Source: CAJQQK01 sp963696075
GTDB taxonomy: Bacteria; Pseudomonadota; Alphaproteobacteria; Rhizobiales; Hyphomicrobiaceae
Assembly: GCA_963696075.1 (NCBI GenBank)
Contig: CAVOJD010000036.1
Location: forward strand, 31,719 to 95,718
DNA: 64,000 bases
Direction of reading: 5' to 3'
Shown: in pieces, positions 26,324-34,380 of the stretch
How the letters are laid out: each line of letters opens with the position of its first letter
Position numbering within the stretch: position 1 is the first letter of the stretch
Position numbers and translations under genes: made by a program
The notes under the pieces: model-generated
What the model was told of the DNA's origin: nothing
Databases searched by the model: none
The model's input: only the letters and a program-made list of their open reading frames with translations

Positions 26324-26357
26324 CCTGCTCAACACCATGACCTGCTCAACACCATGA
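26324..26357 (+). repeat. 17-bp tandem duplication covering the hisN start codon
   Basis: CCTGCTCAACACCATGA occurs twice head-to-tail at 26324-26340 and 26341-26357. The first copy supplies an out-of-frame ATG (26337) that opens a six-codon frame whose TGA overlaps the hisN ATG. Confidence 0.95.
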
Positions 26358-27184
26358 CAGACCCGAAATCGCCCGACGATCACGCCGGCAGAATAGCTTT
26401 GATGCACCAGGCAGCCGACGCCGCCGGCCAAGCCATTCTGCCGTTCTTCCGCACCGGCCTCGACGTCGACGTCAAACCCGGCAACCGCCCCTTCGATCCC
26501 GTGACTGAAGGCGATCGCGCGGGCGAACAAGCCATCCGAAGCCTTCTCGCGTCCGGCGCGCCCAACGATGCCGTTTTCGGGGAAGAATTCGGCGCCATCG
26601 AACCCGCCGCACCGAGCGGCTATCGCTGGATCATCGACCCGATCGATGGCACCCGTGGGTTCATTCTCGGCCTGCCAACCTGGGGCACGTTGATCGGCGT
26701 CGAGAAAGACGGCGTCCCGACCCTCGGCCTCATGGACCAACCTTACGTCGGCGAACGCTTCTATTCTGACGGCACCGCGTCCTATTTCGCCCGCCACACA
26801 ACCACCCCGCGCCGCCTCGAAACGCGCAACACCCAATCCCTTGCGGAAGCCCACATGGCGGCAACCCACCCCGACATCTTCGCCTCCCCCCACGAGCGCA
26901 GCGTCTTTGATAAATTCCGCCAGCGCGTCCGCGACACCCGTTTCGGGACCGACTGCTACGCCTATTGCCTGCTCGCCGCCGGCTTCATCGACATTGTCAT
27001 CGAAGCAGGCCTGCAATCGTATGATGTCGCAGCCCTGATCCCGATCATCGAGCATGCTGGCGGATGCATCACCACCTGGGACGGCGCCCCCGCACAGGCC
27101 GGCGGCCGCATCATCGCGACCGCCAATCCAGCGTTGCACGCCGCGGCGCTGACCGAGATCCGCGCAACTGGCGGATCGCCCTGA
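26354..27184 (+). CDS. hisN: Histidinol-phosphatase, inositol-monophosphatase family
   Basis: Removes phosphate from L-histidinol phosphate in histidine synthesis; alphaproteobacteria typically use this IMPase-like HisN. The 276-residue product shows FDPVTEGDR, the metal-binding GEEFG, WIIDPIDGTRGFI and the second motif QSYDVAALIPIIEHAGG. A start at 26294 would add 20 residues. The start at 26354 fits the family better but has no clear Shine-Dalgarno sequence and lies within a 17-bp duplication. Close relatives also act on inositol or nucleotide phosphates, so the substrate is assigned by family features. Confidence 0.87.
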   Translation: MTDPKSPDDHAGRIALMHQAADAAGQAILPFFRTGLDVDVKPGNRPFDPVTEGDRAGEQAIRSLLASGAPNDAVFGEEFGAIEPAAPSGYRWIIDPIDGTRGFILGLPTWGTLIGVEKDGVPTLGLMDQPYVGERFYSDGTASYFARHTTTPRRLETRNTQSLAEAHMAATHPDIFASPHERSVFDKFRQRVRDTRFGTDCYAYCLLAAGFIDIVIEAGLQSYDVAALIPIIEHAGGCITTWDGAPAQAGGRIIATANPALHAAALTEIRATGGSP

Positions 27185-27311
27185 TCACCTTGCATCGTTG
27201 TAAGTGGGTGCTGATTGAGCATGCTTGCGATATGAGCGCCCACACAACCACCCATCACTTGGCAGCCTTCAATCCGACCGCCACTATGCGGCACCGACCG
27301 GAGAAAAACCC

Positions 27312-28616
27312 ATGACCGATACCGCTGCCCAATCACACAACCCCACGTCCGCCGAATGGTACGAACGCGCCAAGGCCGTCCTGCCCGCCGGCACCTTCGG
27401 TAATTTTGCCGGCGACATGATCATCCGCGAAGGCCGCGCCGCACGCGTTTGGAACGAAGACGGCCGCGAATTCGTCGATTATCTCATTGGCTCCGGCCCC
27501 ATGCTGGTCGGCCATTGCCATCCCGAAGTCATAGCCGTCGTCGAAGACCAACTGCGCCGCGGCACAACCTTCTTCGCCAACAACACCCACGGCATCGAAC
27601 TCGCCGAAATCATTTGTGACGTGGTCGCGTGCGCCGAAAAAGTCCGCTTCGTCTCCTCCGGCACCGAAGCCGACATGTACGCCATGCGCGTTGCCCGCGC
27701 GTTCACCGGCCGCGAGAAAATCTTGAAGTTCGAAGGCGGCTATCACGGCATGAGCGATCACGCCCTGATGAGCCTCGCCCCGCGCCATCTCGCCAATTTC
27801 CCGAACGCCGTACCCGATTCAGCCGGCATCCCATCGAGCGTCCGCGACACCATGATCGTCGCCCCCTTCAACGACGCTGAAGCAGCCACCCGTCTCATTG
27901 AAGAACATAAGGCCGACCTCGCCGGCGTCATCGTCGAACCGCTCCAGCGCCTCATGCCGCCCCGCCCGGGCTTCCTTGAAGCGCTCCGCGAAGCCACCGA
28001 AAAAGCGGGCATCCCCCTCATCTTCGACGAAGTCGTCACCGGCTTCCGCCTCGCCTATGGCGGCGCCCAGCAAGTCTACGGCGTGGTCCCGGACCTGTGC
28101 ACCCTCGGCAAGGCCATCGGCGGCGGCTTCCCGCTCGCCGCAATCGCCGGCCGCGACGACATCATGGCCCACTTCGATGCCGGCCGCGTCTCCGATGCCG
28201 ACTTTGCCCTCCAGATCGGCACGCTCAGCGGCAATCCGGTTGCAGCCGCAGCCGGCCTCAAGACGCTCGAAATCCTCTCCCGCCCCGGCGCCTACGAGCG
28301 GATCTATAAGACCGGCAATGCCCTCATGCAGGCGATCACCGACAACTTCCGCGACACCCCCGTCAACGTCCAGGTTGTCGGCCATCCCGCGATGTTCGAT
28401 TGCGTCTTCACCGACCAGCCGGTCCATGACTATCGCGCGATCTTCCATTCCAACAAGGACCGCCTGAAGCGTTTCAACGCCCTCCTGCGCGAAAAGGGCA
28501 TCCTGAAATCCGAAGGCAAGTTCTACGTCTCCGCCGCCCATGACGACGCCGACGTCGCCCAGACTGTCGACGCCATTGAGTATGCCGCCAAGACGCTTGC
28601 CAGCGAAGTCGCCTGA
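27312..28616 (+). CDS. Class III aminotransferase, glutamate-1-semialdehyde aminomutase-like
   Basis: PLP-dependent enzyme of 434 residues. It shows VSSGTEADMYAMRVARAFTGR, FEGGYHG, the IFDEVVTGFR Asp motif and GKAIGGGFPLAA with the PLP lysine. These match the HemL-like branch of subgroup II aminotransferases. Alphaproteobacteria make 5-aminolevulinate by HemA (C4 route), so a tetrapyrrole role is doubtful and a catabolic amino transfer is likelier. GGAG lies 9 bases before the ATG. It is followed by a perfect hairpin and a DMT transporter, possibly its partner. Confidence 0.85.
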   Translation: MTDTAAQSHNPTSAEWYERAKAVLPAGTFGNFAGDMIIREGRAARVWNEDGREFVDYLIGSGPMLVGHCHPEVIAVVEDQLRRGTTFFANNTHGIELAEIICDVVACAEKVRFVSSGTEADMYAMRVARAFTGREKILKFEGGYHGMSDHALMSLAPRHLANFPNAVPDSAGIPSSVRDTMIVAPFNDAEAATRLIEEHKADLAGVIVEPLQRLMPPRPGFLEALREATEKAGIPLIFDEVVTGFRLAYGGAQQVYGVVPDLCTLGKAIGGGFPLAAIAGRDDIMAHFDAGRVSDADFALQIGTLSGNPVAAAAGLKTLEILSRPGAYERIYKTGNALMQAITDNFRDTPVNVQVVGHPAMFDCVFTDQPVHDYRAIFHSNKDRLKRFNALLREKGILKSEGKFYVSAAHDDADVAQTVDAIEYAAKTLASEVA

Positions 28617-28647
28617 CGGGTCCCTGTCCCCTCGGTTTTAGATTGGC

Positions 28648-28674
28648 CCCGCACGTGCCGCGAGCACGTGCGGG
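28648..28674. other. Perfect intercistronic hairpin
   Basis: Two 11-bp arms (CCCGCACGTGC / GCACGTGCGGG) around a CGCGA loop, between the aminotransferase and the DMT transporter. No T-tract follows on either strand, so an RNA-stability or partial-termination role is more likely than full termination. Confidence 0.7.
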
Positions 28675-28698
28675 CAACTTGCTTGATAAGGACCACAA

Positions 28699-29604
28699 AT
28701 GCGCACCAACGCGCTCTCCCCCCAGCTCATCGGGATCCTCGCGATGTCTGCGGCAGGCGCTGTGTTCTCTGGTCACGACGCGATCACCAAATACCTGGCC
28801 GAGCGCTATCCGATCGGCGAGATCATCTTCTTCCGTCAGCTTGCCTCCGCCGTCCTGCTCACGACCTACATCTGGTTCGCCCAGGGCCTCGGCGTCATCA
28901 AGCCCGTCCGCATCAACGGCCAGATCCTGCGCGCACTTTTCTTCGTCGCCTCCACGATCCTGATCGCCATCTCGGTCGCAAGCCTTCCCCTTTCGACCGC
29001 CCTTGCCATCATCTTCTCAAGCCCCCTCCTGGTCGCAGCCCTGTCCGCCTCGATCCTCAAGGAACCGGTTGGCCCCCGTCGCTGGCTCGCGATCATCGTC
29101 GGCTTCATCGGCGTCCTGGTCATCATTCGTCCCGGCGGCACGTCGTTCACGTGGCTCCTGCTGATCCCCGTTGCCGCCGCCTCGGCAAGCGCGCTACGCG
29201 ACATCACAACCCGCATTCTCCACCGCACCGACAGCACCTACGCCATCCTGTTTTGGTCCAACATCGCCATTCTCATCGCCACGCTGTTCAGTGCGCCTTT
29301 CGGCTGGAAGCCGATCGAATGGGCCGACGCAGCCTTCCTGATCCTCGCCGGCGGCCTCAACACGCTTGCCCACTTCCTCACGATCACCGCCCTTCGCCAC
29401 GGCGACGCAGCCCTCGTCACGCCCTTCCGCTATACCGCCCTCGTTTGGGCAGCCCTCCTCGGCTTCGCGATATGGAGCCACATTCCGGATTTCTGGACGA
29501 TCGTCGGCGCCTTGATCATCGTCTCAGCCGGCGTCTACCTCGTGTTGCGCGAGGCGCAAGTGCGCCGCGCAGCCAAAGCAGCGGCTACCGACAAGGCGGA
29601 TTGA
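28699..29604 (+). CDS. DMT-superfamily EamA transporter
   Basis: Inner-membrane carrier of 301 residues with about ten hydrophobic helices and the internal two-fold EamA repeat. The N half has SGHDAITKYLAERYPIGEIIFFRQ and the C half ends with a matching ALVTPFRYTALVWAALLGF block. AAGGA lies upstream of the ATG. Family members export or import metabolites and amino acids. The substrate cannot be told, but the upstream aminotransferase suggests a nitrogenous compound. Confidence 0.92.
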   Translation: MRTNALSPQLIGILAMSAAGAVFSGHDAITKYLAERYPIGEIIFFRQLASAVLLTTYIWFAQGLGVIKPVRINGQILRALFFVASTILIAISVASLPLSTALAIIFSSPLLVAALSASILKEPVGPRRWLAIIVGFIGVLVIIRPGGTSFTWLLLIPVAAASASALRDITTRILHRTDSTYAILFWSNIAILIATLFSAPFGWKPIEWADAAFLILAGGLNTLAHFLTITALRHGDAALVTPFRYTALVWAALLGFAIWSHIPDFWTIVGALIIVSAGVYLVLREAQVRRAAKAAATDKAD

Positions 29605-29659
29605 TCGGATTAATCGCAAAACGAAGCCGTTCGCGTTGATCCCGTTGCGTCCGCCCTGA

Positions 29660-30310
29660 TCAAGTCTTGGCGAAGGCGGCGCGCGCGTAATCCGCCAGCG
29701 ACACAAGTGAGGCAATGACCGCAATCATCAAGATCGCATACCCGGTCTCAAACCCGCCCGGCGTTGTCTCTCCGATAAGCCCGAGCGCGATCATGACCAC
29801 CACGAGCTGCGCCACCCCGTGGATCGCCGTCTTCACCTTGCCTGAAAAGCGCACGCCGAGATCGATGCCCTTTTGCCGGGCCAGCGTCCTCAGATACGGG
29901 ACGCCAAGATCGCGCGCATAGATCACAAACAGCATCCAGGGTTCGATCCAGCCCTGTTTCAAAAATGCCATGAAGACCGAGACATGGTAGATCACGTCTG
30001 AAACCGGATCGATCAGCCGGCCCAGTTCCGACTGTTGATTGAGCGCGCGTGCCAGATAGCCATCGAGGAAATCCGTCACCTCCGCCACCAGCATGAGGAT
30101 AAGCGCCGCCCACAGCGCCGACGGTGTTTGCGTGAGGATCAGCCAAACCACGACCGGCGTAAGGAGCAACCTGAGCAGGCTCAAGCCGTTCGGCAGCGTC
30201 ACCCATCGCGACGAATGAATACCGTCCCCGTTCCCTCTGTCCTGCTCCAAGGCCACGTCTGGCCCCTTTCCACTGGTTGTTATAGTTGGGCGCATCGCGG
30301 CCGGCGGCAT
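29660..30310 (-). CDS. CDP-alcohol phosphatidyltransferase, copy 1
   Basis: Membrane enzyme that transfers a phosphatidyl group from CDP-diacylglycerol to an alcohol. The full signature DG-x2-AR-x8-G-x3-D-x3-D is present (DGYLARALNQQSELGRLIDPVSD) within a protein of 216 residues and several membrane helices. Pattern and length resemble PgsA-type phosphatidylglycerophosphate synthases. It lies 28 bp downstream of a second, related gene on the same strand. Whether each copy makes a different lipid is unknown. Confidence 0.9.
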   Translation of the reverse strand: MPPAAMRPTITTSGKGPDVALEQDRGNGDGIHSSRWVTLPNGLSLLRLLLTPVVVWLILTQTPSALWAALILMLVAEVTDFLDGYLARALNQQSELGRLIDPVSDVIYHVSVFMAFLKQGWIEPWMLFVIYARDLGVPYLRTLARQKGIDLGVRFSGKVKTAIHGVAQLVVVMIALGLIGETTPGGFETGYAILMIAVIASLVSLADYARAAFAKT

Positions 30311-30338
30311 CCACCACCTGACGCACGACGCACCGCCA

Positions 30339-30941
30339 TTACTCTAGTCTTGCCGCAGCCCCACCGCCACGCAACGCATTCGTCACACCGACCGCATAGT
30401 CAAACATCGACCAGATCGTAACCCCAATCGCGAGATAAAGAAGCCCCGACACAATCAGATCCGCAACCGGCGAAATATGGAGCCCCCCGCCGAGCGCATA
30501 GGCAAAGACAACGGCGAACTGCGCAACCCCCTGCAAGGCGGCCCGCACCTTGCCGATCGGCCGCGCCGCCAGCGTTACATTCGCGCGCTGTGTCAGAAGC
30601 CGCACTTCGGACATGCACAGATCCCGCGCCGCCATTACGATCAGCATCCAGAGCGGCATCCAGCCGTTCGCGACAAGCGCCACGAACACGCTGATCCGAT
30701 AGAGGCTATCCGCCATGGGATCGAGAACTTTGCCCGACCGCGACACCCACTGCATGCGCCGCGCAAGGTAGCCGTCGAGCCAGTCGGAAATCTCCGAGAC
30801 CAGCATCAGCCCCAGCGCCACCCACAACAGCCAGCCCTCGCCCGGTTGCGCACCAGCGTGGATCAGCCACATCACGGGCAGTATCGCCACGATACGGCTG
30901 AGCGTAATCAGGTTTGGAACCGTGACGAGCGTATCGGTCAC
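30339..30941 (-). CDS. CDP-alcohol phosphatidyltransferase, copy 2
   Basis: A second CDP-alcohol transferase, with DGYLARRMQWVSRSGKVLDPMAD matching the same catalytic signature. The GTG at 30941 is chosen because the conserved VPNLITLSRI block begins about ten residues later; a TTG at 31013 would give 224 residues. It diverges considerably from copy 1 outside the motif, so the pair is an old duplication or two distinct enzymes. It is the first gene of the pair. The 213 bp before it hold no recognised feature. Confidence 0.88.
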   Translation of the reverse strand: MTDTLVTVPNLITLSRIVAILPVMWLIHAGAQPGEGWLLWVALGLMLVSEISDWLDGYLARRMQWVSRSGKVLDPMADSLYRISVFVALVANGWMPLWMLIVMAARDLCMSEVRLLTQRANVTLAARPIGKVRAALQGVAQFAVVFAYALGGGLHISPVADLIVSGLLYLAIGVTIWSMFDYAVGVTNALRGGGAAARLE

Positions 30942-31154
30942 ATCGACAACACCCTGTTGCGTAAAGCGATTTCTGAGTTCGTCTCGTCCGAAAGGCAAAC
31001 GTCGGCAGCGCAAAACTCAGATAACGGCGGCTCGCGCAACATGAGGCCAATTCGAGGGCTTCCGCAAGCCGCTTTCTCAGGCGTGCCCTGCCGCAAATCG
31101 CGCCACGCCCATTTCACAATCCTCACCCCGAACCAGCGTCAGGCAACCTGCCGT

Positions 31155-32486
31155 TCACCGCGCAACAACCTGCGCCGTGCCCTGCTCCCCATCATCCGCC
31201 TGCCAATGGATCAGGCCGCCGCGTTGGCGCAACCGGATGCAATGAGCTTCTCCATCGAGCCACGTTTTCCAGCGCTGGCACAGACGCCCCTTCGCGGTCC
31301 ACCACGTGCCGCTGTCCTGATTGGCGCCAAGGAAAAATCCGAGCGAGCCTGCGTGTCCCCGCATCGTCCCATCGCCATTGAACAGAATCGGAATTACTGC
31401 CCCGATCCGCGTCTTGAGCAGCACCTTGCGTCCACTGATCAGGTCCCGAATGGCCTGCTCCTGGGCGGCAACGGGATCAAGCCGCGGCTTGGCAACGGCT
31501 TGCGGCATCGCCGGGCGTTGCGGTGCTGGAACCCGGGCAGCTTCAGTAATCGGCCGGCGTTTTGCAACACCGGTCCCGCGAACGCCCGCCCCACCGCTGC
31601 GCGGCGTTGGCAAGGGCACCAGTGATGCGGTCTGGAATTGTGGCACCGGCGTCGGCTTGACCGCGCGAACCGGCGCACCGATCCGCCCAAGCGAGGAACG
31701 GGCCTCCGCGAGTGCCGGCTGACCGCTTGGCACAGCCACGTCGCGACGATCGCGGCCCTTGGGCAGCGCAAACACCCAGGCCGTTGACGCAATCTGCGGC
31801 TGGCGCGGCGCCGGCGCCGCCGCGACAACCGGCCGTCCCCCGCAGTAGCGGGCCTGGAACTGCTGTGCGAGGCGAATGATCGTCTCGAGATACGCGACAT
31901 TGCCCGGCGCCCAGCGCATCGCGAGTTCGTCATACGTAATGCGCTGACCGGCAAATTGGCTATGCCATGTCTGAAGCACGCGCCACATCTGCACTTTGCG
32001 GGTGCGCTCCGCGACAGGCGCCTCGATCGTGCGCCCGGCATAATGCAGAACGTGCTCGAGATGCGCCCTGACGCCGTCTGACGGAGTGGCAAATCGTTCA
32101 CCCGGCTGCCCGTCGCCGACAGCGCCGAGCCCCGCGAAATTATTGTCCCCCGCGCGCACGTCACCCGGCGTGCCGTCGCCCCGCTGGAATGACAGCGCGG
32201 CCGTCTCCACCATCATCTGAAAGAAGGCAACATCCCACCGCACCCCGAGATCGTCACCGTGGCGGGCATAAAGCTGAGCAAGGTCTGAAAACCGCCGATC
32301 GAACCGCCCGTTGCGGCCTTTGAGAAACCGCATCAAACGCTTGGGCGACACGCAGTCGGGCACGTAGTTGCCCGCTCCCGTCTCCACCGCCGGCAACCCT
32401 TTCGCCGCGACGGGCCCCGCGCCGAGACCAATTATGACGGCTGCGCAGAGCAACCGCCATGCCCTCTTGTCCATGCGCTCACGCAT
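31155..32486 (-). CDS. Exported glucosaminidase-like protein with a C-terminal DUF995-like domain
   Basis: A predicted secreted 443-residue protein. After the signal (ends VAA-K) comes a mannosyl-glycoprotein endo-beta-N-acetylglucosaminidase-like domain (about 40-215), with WDVAFFQMMVETAALSFQRGD, DNNFAGLGA and GVRAHLEHVLHYA, typical of the lysozyme-like 'Bax/FlgJ' fold. A long Pro/Ala-rich linker follows. The last ~75 residues (TWWTAKGRLCQRWKTWLDGEAHC) resemble small exported domains such as DUF995. The start at 32486 has AGGAG about 9 bases upstream. It probably binds or cleaves peptidoglycan. Catalysis is not proven by the motifs seen. Confidence 0.75.
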   Translation of the reverse strand: MRERMDKRAWRLLCAAVIIGLGAGPVAAKGLPAVETGAGNYVPDCVSPKRLMRFLKGRNGRFDRRFSDLAQLYARHGDDLGVRWDVAFFQMMVETAALSFQRGDGTPGDVRAGDNNFAGLGAVGDGQPGERFATPSDGVRAHLEHVLHYAGRTIEAPVAERTRKVQMWRVLQTWHSQFAGQRITYDELAMRWAPGNVAYLETIIRLAQQFQARYCGGRPVVAAAPAPRQPQIASTAWVFALPKGRDRRDVAVPSGQPALAEARSSLGRIGAPVRAVKPTPVPQFQTASLVPLPTPRSGGAGVRGTGVAKRRPITEAARVPAPQRPAMPQAVAKPRLDPVAAQEQAIRDLISGRKVLLKTRIGAVIPILFNGDGTMRGHAGSLGFFLGANQDSGTWWTAKGRLCQRWKTWLDGEAHCIRLRQRGGLIHWQADDGEQGTAQVVAR

Positions 32487-32747
32487 GCTCGAAAACTCCT
32501 GAACCGGGCCCCCCGCCGGCACTTACTCACCCCGGGTTCCTCATGGGTCCATGAGATTGGTTAACGCCGTAGGGTGAAGACAGCCTTAAAAGCCGATCAA
32601 TTGTCGGCAGAATCATGGCGTTGCAGCTACTCATCTCGCACCGCAGCGCAAAAATGTCCTCTCCCCTGAGACACCTCACCGCTTGCCGCGCCCAACGGAA
32701 CCGGCTAGACGAGATCGAACACGATAAGTCTCGGGGAAACGCCTGAA

Positions 32748-32891
32748 ATGCAGATTGATTTCGACAAAAGCCACCCGGCGATGAACATCGACGATAAGCG
32801 CAACCTCTACATCGGCTTTGTGCGCGTCTCGGCAATACTGACCGGCCTGATCGCCCTGCTGCTGATCGGCATGGCCATCTTCCTGATCTGA
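32748..32891 (+). CDS. aa3-type cytochrome c oxidase subunit IV (COX4_pro_2), 47 residues
   Basis: A short gene below usual ORF cut-offs. It has GGGGAAA 8 bases before the ATG, a short acidic N-terminal segment (AMNIDDKRNLYIGFVR) and one hydrophobic helix (about residues 26-47). Size, the M-D/N-I-x-x-x-x-R...GF pattern and the single C-terminal helix match the tiny subunit IV of alphaproteobacterial aa3 oxidases. That gene is often found apart from the main cox operon, as here. It stands alone between two minus-strand genes. The identification rests on pattern memory. Confidence 0.65.
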   Translation: MQIDFDKSHPAMNIDDKRNLYIGFVRVSAILTGLIALLLIGMAIFLI

Positions 32892-32933
32892 CCGGCCGGC
32901 CGGCGTTGAAAATCCGGCCCCACCAAACGCCCG

Positions 32934-34094
32934 CTACGGATTGCGCCCGAACCAGCGCCGGTAGATCTCATCGTACCGGCCGTCTTCGCGCATCTTGAGC
33001 AGCATCCGGTCGATACGCTCCCGATAGGGGCTACCGGCCTGCAACGCGATCCCGTATTTCTCGGGCCGCAGCACCGAGCCGACGAGCCGCACTTGCCCGC
33101 GACCGGTCGTGTTCGCGTAGTACCTCAGTACCGGCGCGTCATGCACAATGGCATCGAGTTGCCCCTCTTCCAGCGCATTGAATACGTCATCCATTTTCTC
33201 GAAATGCCGGTACGGCACCGAGTGAAAATCGAGGAATGCCGCCGAGGTTGAACCAGCCGTCGTGCCAACCCGGCGATTGAAGAGGTCCCGATAGCTTTGG
33301 ATCTGCGCCTTGAGCTCGCTCACCGTCAGCGACGCGGTGATCTTCGCAACAAACGCCGAGACGAGAAACAAACTCGCGATCACAAGAAAGACCGCGAACG
33401 CACGCCCTTTCCGGGTCTGCGGCACCCGCTCCTCGAAGCCCCCATTGACGATCACGTTCAATGCCCACCAGAACGAACGCCAGATCCCTTCCTTGTAGGG
33501 GTACTGGAAATAGGGCTGCTCCCGCCGTTCGAAGAACCACATCAGGTTCGCGATGATGAACAGGATAACGCCGGCAAGCACGATCAGCCCCAGCATCTCC
33601 CAATTGAACAGCGCACCGACCAGTCCCGCCGGTCCATCCTCATCACGCACGAGCACTTGAATGCCGGAATCGAAGATCGGTTGCGTGAAGTCCATCTTCT
33701 GCTCACGCGCCGACGTAATCGTGATGTTGGCGATCGCCGCGTCCGCCTCCCGGCCCTCGACCTTGCCAAGCATCTCTGAGAACTGGGTCGCCACCTCAAA
33801 GTCGTAGGCAATCCCAAGTTCTTGCGCCATCGCATCCCACAGGTCGACCGAGAACCCGACCAGCTTGCCGTTCATCACCATTGCGAACGGTTTGCGCTCG
33901 ATCGTCATGACTCGAAACTTGGTCTGCGCCTCAGTAGCCGTTGCCCCCTGCACCCCGCCGCCCGCCGACGGGCTTTGCTGAGCCTCGGCCACGCCGGTGC
34001 CCAAACCCAAACCCAAGACCATAACCATGACGGCCATGACCCTCAGGATGGCGGCCAACGCCAGCCGCTTGATGCAAAACGCAATGAGCTTCAT
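32934..34094 (-). CDS. Prokaryotic ionotropic-glutamate-receptor-like ligand-gated channel
   Basis: A 386-residue membrane receptor. After a signal peptide (ends AEA-Q), a periplasmic solute-binding fold (lobe 1, about 58-155) is interrupted by a channel block. The block has a helix at about 168-187, a re-entrant pore segment near 206-222 (SFWWALNVIVNGGFEE) and a helix at about 231-256 (ASLFLVSAFVAKITASL). The second lobe then completes the binding domain to the C terminus. This order is that of bacterial and animal glutamate receptors. The pore lacks the TVGYG potassium filter of GluR0. GAGAGGA precedes the ATG at 34094. Confidence 0.87.
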   Translation of the reverse strand: MKLIAFCIKRLALAAILRVMAVMVMVLGLGLGTGVAEAQQSPSAGGGVQGATATEAQTKFRVMTIERKPFAMVMNGKLVGFSVDLWDAMAQELGIAYDFEVATQFSEMLGKVEGREADAAIANITITSAREQKMDFTQPIFDSGIQVLVRDEDGPAGLVGALFNWEMLGLIVLAGVILFIIANLMWFFERREQPYFQYPYKEGIWRSFWWALNVIVNGGFEERVPQTRKGRAFAVFLVIASLFLVSAFVAKITASLTVSELKAQIQSYRDLFNRRVGTTAGSTSAAFLDFHSVPYRHFEKMDDVFNALEEGQLDAIVHDAPVLRYYANTTGRGQVRLVGSVLRPEKYGIALQAGSPYRERIDRMLLKMREDGRYDEIYRRWFGRNP

Positions 34095-34380
34095 TCGGTC
34101 CTCTCGGGCGCCTCGTTCGAAGTGCACCGGCACCTCAACCAACAACGCACACGCCCCATTTCTGCAAGGCGCGCGCACCATGCAACGCATCGACTAGCGT
34201 TTCAACATCAACAACCTGAAAGCGTGTTCTCGCCGCGAACATAGCTCACCGCCACATGTCCGCCTCGCGCAAGCGCCTGCTCACGCCCTAGTAACGCAGG
34301 CTTGAGCGAACGTTTAAGGCTATCGCGGGACGAATAGAGGAACCTAATGCTCGATATCACGCAAACCGGATCGATCGAGC

